Shown one piece after another: positions 7,336 to 10,661 of a stretch of 10,661 nucleotides of DNA. The notes below the pieces were generated by a model. It was not told the origin of the DNA. It saw only the letters and a program-made list of their open reading frames with translations, and did not search any database. The stretch covers positions 1 through 10,661 of the forward strand of contig JABGPX010000208.1 of the NCBI GenBank assembly GCA_018644745.1. Reading direction: 5' to 3'. Source of the stretch: Spirochaetales bacterium. GTDB lineage: Bacteria > Spirochaetota > Spirochaetia > ARS1246. Numbering within the stretch: the stretch's first letter is position 1; every line of letters starts with the position of its first letter. The position numbers and the translations under genes were made by a program.

Positions 7336-8079
7336 CTACCATTCTCCTCTGTTGGTGAACTTCTTTTTCACATTCTCGGAGAATTGTCTGCCGGCGGCGG
7401 TTAGGTCTTCCTGGATTTCATCCTTTGTTTTCCCTGCGGACCCTCTTGAGGCAGGGATGACAGTTTGGCACTCATTTGAATCCATAAATACCGCCGCGTC
7501 GAGTAAATCATCTTCGTCTTCCTCAGGTACCACGAGGAAACCGTGTTTATCGGCATGAATCAGTTGGCCGGGTAAGACGGTACGGCCGAATACCTCAACT
7601 TCGCAATTCCATTTAACGGTATAGCTGAATGCATGACCAACACAGAATCGACGGGCCAAGGCCTTGAATCCGGCATTTATCATTTCATCAACGTCTCGGA
7701 TCGCACCGTCGGTAATTGTGCCGACGCAGCCAAATGCCTTATGCATGTTGCTGTTCACCTCACCCCAAAAAGATCCGACTACTCGAGGTTTATCAAGATC
7801 CTGTACTACTACTATCTTGGGGCCGTCGAAAGAAGCGATATACTCTCGATAACCCGCCAAGGCGTCCGGATTTTTCTCCCGGTGTTCTGAGTTGCTGGGC
7901 TCGATTACCACGGTAATTGCTCTTCCGACCATTGGGCCCATTTGAGGCATAAAATCCCGGGTTTCTTCTATATTAAAACAATCCGCCCCAACATTGTATT
8001 TCGTAATCTGCTCCCACCCGTTGTAGATCGTAGGTGTGTTCCAACGCTTGAGTTCGAGCATCTGTTCATGGCCTATCAT
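7336..8079 (-). CDS. RraA-family protein (HMG/CHA aldolase-like)
   Basis: A 247-residue RraA-fold protein, longer than the E. coli RNase E regulator RraA (161 residues) because of N-terminal and C-terminal extensions. Many members are metal-dependent aldolases that cleave 4-hydroxy-4-methyl-2-oxoglutarate or related acids to pyruvate, or decarboxylate oxaloacetate. The core motif is intact: FWGEVN (104-109), then GCVGTITDGAIRD (117-129) with R128 and the metal-binding D129, then HADKHGFLVVP (175-185). An aldolase or decarboxylase is therefore more likely than an RNase E inhibitor. The ATG at 8079 has AAGGAG 8 nt upstream. It is the first gene of the minus-strand set with YhcH and the corrinoid protein, and diverges from the DapA/NanA-type aldolase across 106 nt. 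The C-terminal tail (about 210-247, many K and E) is of unknown role. Confidence 0.88.
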   Translation of the reverse strand: MIGHEQMLELKRWNTPTIYNGWEQITKYNVGADCFNIEETRDFMPQMGPMVGRAITVVIEPSNSEHREKNPDALAGYREYIASFDGPKIVVVQDLDKPRVVGSFWGEVNSNMHKAFGCVGTITDGAIRDVDEMINAGFKALARRFCVGHAFSYTVKWNCEVEVFGRTVLPGQLIHADKHGFLVVPEEDEDDLLDAAVFMDSNECQTVIPASRGSAGKTKDEIQEDLTAAGRQFSENVKKKFTNRGEW

Positions 8080-8119
8080 ATCTTGTTCTCCTTATATCTA
8101 CTCAGTATTGGCCGCATCA

Positions 8120-8130
8120 TGCCATAGGCA
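8120..8130. promoter_or_regulatory. Small dyad in the divergent intergenic region
   Basis: TGCCATAGGCA is a dyad with 4-nt arms around a 3-nt centre. It lies near the middle of the 106-nt gap between the two divergent aldolase-type genes, where an operator would be expected. The arms are short and no regulator gene is in view, so this may be chance. Confidence 0.15.
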
Positions 8131-8150
8131 CCGCAAAGAAAACAACACTC

Positions 8151-8179
8151 TTCACAGGAATCGACTCACTTTGTATAGT
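8151..8179 (+). promoter_or_regulatory. Candidate promoter giving a leaderless transcript
   Basis: TTCACA (-35, 5 of 6), a 17-nt spacer and TATAGT (-10, 5 of 6). Counting 7 nt past the -10 element places the predicted transcription start on base 8186, the A of the aldolase ATG. No Shine-Dalgarno precedes that ATG, which fits a leaderless mRNA. Confidence 0.5.
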
Positions 8180-8185
8180 TCTATT

Positions 8186-9079
8186 ATGAAAAACCAAAAA
8201 ATAACGGGCGTTATATCCGCCCTCGTAACTCCCTTCGATGGGAATGACAAAGTCAACGAAACAGTAGTCAAAGAACTCGTAGCATATCTCCTCTCAAAAA
8301 AGGCGGAAGGTTTTTATCTATGCGGAACCACTGGCCAGGGTCTTTGGATGAACTCCTCCGAGAGAAAACGTGTAGCCGAGACAACCATCGATGCGGTAAA
8401 CGGTGCTGTTCCAGTAATCGTGCATGTAGGGTGCGTCGCCCCAGGTGAGGCCGCCGGTTTAGCTGCCCACGCTGCAGCTAATGGCGCATCGGCGATAAGC
8501 AGTATCATTCCACCGACATACACAACACTAAGCAGCATCGTCTCGTACTTCAACATGCTTTCCGTAGCCGCGCCGGATATGCAGCTATTCCCCTATTTCA
8601 TGGGAGCGACATTACCTCCGATGGAGATCATGGAAGGATTGAAAGATGTACCGACATTGGCGGGCACGAAATATACCGGGCCCAACATGTATGAGATGAC
8701 CTCAATTCTTGCTATGGGAAATGAGCCATGGTCGGTATTTTCGGGAATGGATGAGCAATGCATTTTCGCTGCAATGTGCGGTACCGACGGCGCCATCGGC
8801 TCGTCGGTAAATATCATGACTGGTCTTTACAAGGAAATCCGCAGGCTTGTCGCAACGGATAATCAAGGCACGGCTTACAAGCTGCAGCAAAAGGCCAACC
8901 GCGTAATCACGATCCTCAAATATTACAACTACCCTGCAGCCCTCAGAGCGGCCCTTGGATTTCTCGGATTCGAATGCGGCGACCCGCGACTCCCGGCAGT
9001 GGCGTTTGACAAGAGCAAACTAGAGAACATGAAATCAGAACTCATGGAAGCGGGATTCGAAGAAATAACCTCGATGTAG
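8186..9079 (+). CDS. Dihydrodipicolinate synthase/N-acetylneuraminate lyase family aldolase
   Basis: A 297-residue class I (Schiff base) TIM-barrel lyase of the DapA/NanA family; E. coli NanA is also 297 residues. The family joins or splits pyruvate and an aldehyde, or performs related deaminations. The N-terminal GVISALVTPF (8-17) is present. The GTTGE motif reads GTTGQG (47-52). Y137 in FPYF and the Schiff-base lysine K162 in GTKYTGPNMYEM are at family positions. FSGMDEQ and GTDGAIGSSVNIM complete the active-site region and resemble NanA more than DapA. The reading frame is open upstream to 8036, but family alignment supports 8186. A TTG at 8171 with AGGAA 11 nt before it is the alternative and adds five residues. 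Housekeeping DapA is unlikely given the context. It diverges from the RraA-like gene. Substrate is unknown. Confidence 0.9.
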   Translation: MKNQKITGVISALVTPFDGNDKVNETVVKELVAYLLSKKAEGFYLCGTTGQGLWMNSSERKRVAETTIDAVNGAVPVIVHVGCVAPGEAAGLAAHAAANGASAISSIIPPTYTTLSSIVSYFNMLSVAAPDMQLFPYFMGATLPPMEIMEGLKDVPTLAGTKYTGPNMYEMTSILAMGNEPWSVFSGMDEQCIFAAMCGTDGAIGSSVNIMTGLYKEIRRLVATDNQGTAYKLQQKANRVITILKYYNYPAALRAALGFLGFECGDPRLPAVAFDKSKLENMKSELMEAGFEEITSM

Positions 9080-9082
9080 AGT

Positions 9083-9110
9083 CGGTCAAAAGCCGATCAG
9101 CATCTGACCG
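9083..9110. terminator. Possible weak bidirectional terminator between convergent genes
   Basis: CGGTCA (9083-9088) pairs with TGACCG (9105-9110) around a 16-nt loop, in the 43-nt gap between two convergent genes. Position fits a shared terminator, but the stem is 6 bp and there is no T-run on either strand. Confidence 0.25.
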
Positions 9111-9122
9111 CGAGACCTGGCG

Positions 9123-10301
9123 TCAACCGATAGCGAGCCTATGAGCAGCAACCTTCTCTTCATCTACGGTTACACCCAGGCCCGGTTTCGTGGGGACAGG
9201 GAGACACCCGTCTTCATCAATCGGCGCGGAGTATCTCCTCTCGTCTTCATCAACGAGCAATGGGCTGTGAAGAGTCAGTTCGGAGAACTCGACGTGCGAG
9301 AGCATCGTCGGTGTGGAAGCCGACAGATGTAGTTTTGCCGCACGTTCGGGTCCCAGTCCAAGTGCCGTGCCAACAACCGTATTCAACCCGGCAGCCTCGG
9401 CCACTGCGGCGATTTTTTTGGCATTCGTGATCCCGCCGGCCTTCCCTATTTTGATATTAAGGACATCGACTGCATCATTCTGGATGAGCAGCATCGCATC
9501 CTGCAGCGTGTAGCAGCCTTCATCCGCCTCAATCAGAGTGTTGACAGAACTCCGAACCAGCGCCATACCCTTCAGATTCTGATAGGCAACTGGCTGCTCC
9601 AGAAGCTCAAGACCCACATCAAACTTCTCGCAGAGATGACAGAAACGTATTGCGTCTTTCGCCGTTCGGTACCCTTGATTTGCATCCGCCCGTAGAGAAA
9701 CCTCGGGCCCGACAGCCTGGCGCATAACCTTCAGGCGGCGTGCATCTGCTTCCGGGTTACCGCCGATTTTTGCTTTAAAGGCCTTAATATTCTGGCGTTC
9801 CATCAGCTCAACGCAGAACGCCGCCATGTCATCAGGCGAGCCTGGAGCGATCTCCTTAGATACCGGGAGCCGGTCGTGGTGAATCCCGCCAATTAAGGAT
9901 CCGATTGGTTGGCCAGTGACTTTCCCCATAAGATCGAGCAAAGCAACGTCGATACCTGCCCGGGCGCAGCTGTTCCCGCGCCAGTTCAAAGCGCCGGTTA
10001 TATGTTCCCTGTCAAATGGATCAAGACCGATCAGGTTAGGACCGAAATAATCGCGAACGCAGTAGAACACTTCCTCGACTGTTTGGCCGAAGAAACCTAT
10101 GTCGGCCTGTGATTCACCGACCCCTGTAATTCCTTCGTCGGATTCGATATAGACAAGCACGTACTCTAGAATCGGATCCGGCCGTTTGGGTGATCGGCGG
10201 CCGGTCTGATCAGGCAGGTACTTCGTATAGCTATTTCTTGGATATGGCGATTCGTTGACAGGCATTCTCACCGGCACGGCCCGTACATCGGTTATTTTCA
10301 T
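9123..10301 (-). CDS. Enolase superfamily enzyme, MLE-type (mandelate racemase/muconate lactonizing family)
   Basis: A complete 392-residue enolase-superfamily protein: an N-terminal capping domain (about 1-130) and a C-terminal modified barrel. The barrel carries the MLE-subgroup residues. The KxK motif is K176 and K178 (FKAKIGG). The metal ligands are D206 (RADANQGY), E235 (LLEQPV) and D260 (IEADEGCY). The second general base is K284 (NIKIGKAGG). The His-Asp dyad of mandelate racemase-type sugar acid dehydratases is not seen. Racemisation, epimerisation, cycloisomerisation or syn-dehydration of a carboxylate are therefore the expected chemistries. The substrate-covering loop at about 14-45 is long and rich in Arg and Lys (TGRRSPKRPDP), suggesting an acidic substrate. 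The ATG at 10301 has AGGAG 8 nt upstream. It lies 45 nt after the URO-D family gene in the same direction, so they are probably one operon. Substrate is not predicted. Confidence 0.9.
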   Translation of the reverse strand: MKITDVRAVPVRMPVNESPYPRNSYTKYLPDQTGRRSPKRPDPILEYVLVYIESDEGITGVGESQADIGFFGQTVEEVFYCVRDYFGPNLIGLDPFDREHITGALNWRGNSCARAGIDVALLDLMGKVTGQPIGSLIGGIHHDRLPVSKEIAPGSPDDMAAFCVELMERQNIKAFKAKIGGNPEADARRLKVMRQAVGPEVSLRADANQGYRTAKDAIRFCHLCEKFDVGLELLEQPVAYQNLKGMALVRSSVNTLIEADEGCYTLQDAMLLIQNDAVDVLNIKIGKAGGITNAKKIAAVAEAAGLNTVVGTALGLGPERAAKLHLSASTPTMLSHVEFSELTLHSPLLVDEDERRYSAPIDEDGCLPVPTKPGLGVTVDEEKVAAHRLAIG

Positions 10302-10346
10302 CTTTTTTTCTCCTAATCTGTTACTTCGGGAACCCGCTTGCTTTGG

Positions 10347-10661
10347 TCAAAACCGCTCCAGCAGTTTCCTCTTTTTGTCGAGATACTCACAATAGTGATC
10401 ATACGGGATATCAGGCGGAACTAAATGATCGAGATGGGGGACAAACCCGCCGTCGTTGAGCAGCGGTTGTATCCGCTCGAGTTCCCGGTCAACAGCCTTC
10501 CCCCCTTCAACCAGAGCATATTTATTCAAGCCCCCGCGAAAAAGTAGGTCTTTACCGAACTCTTTTCTCCAGTCCATCGGCTCAACACCAGCCTGGATTT
10601 CAAGAGGAAACATCACATTTACCCCTTCTTCGAGCCAGTTACCGACTATGTCATGAGGATT
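10347..10661 (-). CDS. Uroporphyrinogen decarboxylase (URO-D) family protein, C-terminal fragment
   Basis: The last 104 residues of a gene that begins beyond the right edge; the frame is open from 10661 to the TGA at 10347-10349. The fragment matches the C-terminus of URO-D family proteins of the methyltransferase-like branch: NWLEEGVNVMFPLEIQAGV, then RKEFGKDLLFRGGLNKYAL, then GGFVPHLDHLVPPDIPYDHYCEYL. Members include MtaA/MtbA/CmuA-type cobalamin:coenzyme M or substrate methyltransferases, as well as haem-pathway HemE. This branch (GVNVMFPLE, HxDHLVPPD) is distinct from HemE. The catalytic core and any zinc ligands lie outside the window, so the reaction cannot be stated. No Cys except in CEYLDKK is seen. 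An apparent GTG at 10616 is internal. The neighbouring enolase-superfamily gene and the corrinoid protein gene suggest a methyl-transfer role. Confidence 0.88.
   Translation of the reverse strand, partial: NPHDIVGNWLEEGVNVMFPLEIQAGVEPMDWRKEFGKDLLFRGGLNKYALVEGGKAVDRELERIQPLLNDGGFVPHLDHLVPPDIPYDHYCEYLDKKRKLLERF

Noticed and set aside
8036..8185. Upstream extension of the aldolase frame by 50 codons
   Set aside because: The extension would overlap the RraA-like coding start, has no family similarity, and the family's N-terminal motif begins just after 8186.
10614..10616. GTG as start of a short URO-D-like gene
   Set aside because: The frame is open and family-like (NWLEEGVN) from there to the window edge, so the GTG is an internal codon of a longer gene.

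Overview
The window carries ten genes in two parts: a housekeeping and repair part on the left (about 1-5870) and an accessory catabolic locus on the right (about 5920-10661). The elongation factor G resembles the mitochondrial EF-G1 / spirochaete-planctomycete-deltaproteobacterial (spdEFG1) lineage rather than canonical bacterial EF-G. It also sits outside a visible str operon. Together with a MEP-pathway ispF, corrinoid and uroporphyrinogen-decarboxylase (URO-D) family methyltransfer proteins, and moderate GC, this suggests an anaerobic spirochaete or a relative from the other spdEFG lineages. That assignment is an inference.

Left part. The 3' end of ispF (1-176, +) overlaps nth, endonuclease III (173-829, +), by ATGA. 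Facing it on the minus strand is a two-gene unit. fusA (3622-1541) is followed, with an 8-nt overlap, by an unrecognised RecA/DnaB-like P-loop ATPase (1548-841). The gap 3623-3898 holds a plausible fusA promoter and a large inverted repeat with 17-18 nt arms. A DUF72 gene (3899-4699, +) then overlaps an MFS transporter (4696-5868, +) by ATGA.

Right part. A minus-strand set runs RraA-family metal aldolase-like protein (8079-7336), YhcH/YjgK/YiaL protein (7267-6776), then a methyltransferase corrinoid protein (6618-5986). It ends at two tandem intrinsic terminators, the second inside the 3' end of the MFS gene. Diverging from the RraA-like gene across 106 nt is a NanA/DapA-family Schiff-base aldolase (8186-9079, +). 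A candidate promoter there predicts a transcript that starts exactly on the ATG. Convergent to it are an enolase-superfamily enzyme with MLE-type catalytic residues (10301-9123, -) and, upstream of that, the C-terminal part of a URO-D family protein that runs off the right edge (10661-10347, -).

Taken together, the right half looks like a catabolic locus for an acidic or methylated small molecule. An enolase-superfamily enzyme would epimerise or dehydrate the substrate, two different aldolase types could release pyruvate or a similar keto acid, a YhcH protein could act on sugar anomers, and a corrinoid protein with a URO-D protein could move a methyl group. The individual families are clear. 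The substrate and the pathway are inference. No RNA genes, CRISPR arrays, insertion sequences or phage genes were seen.
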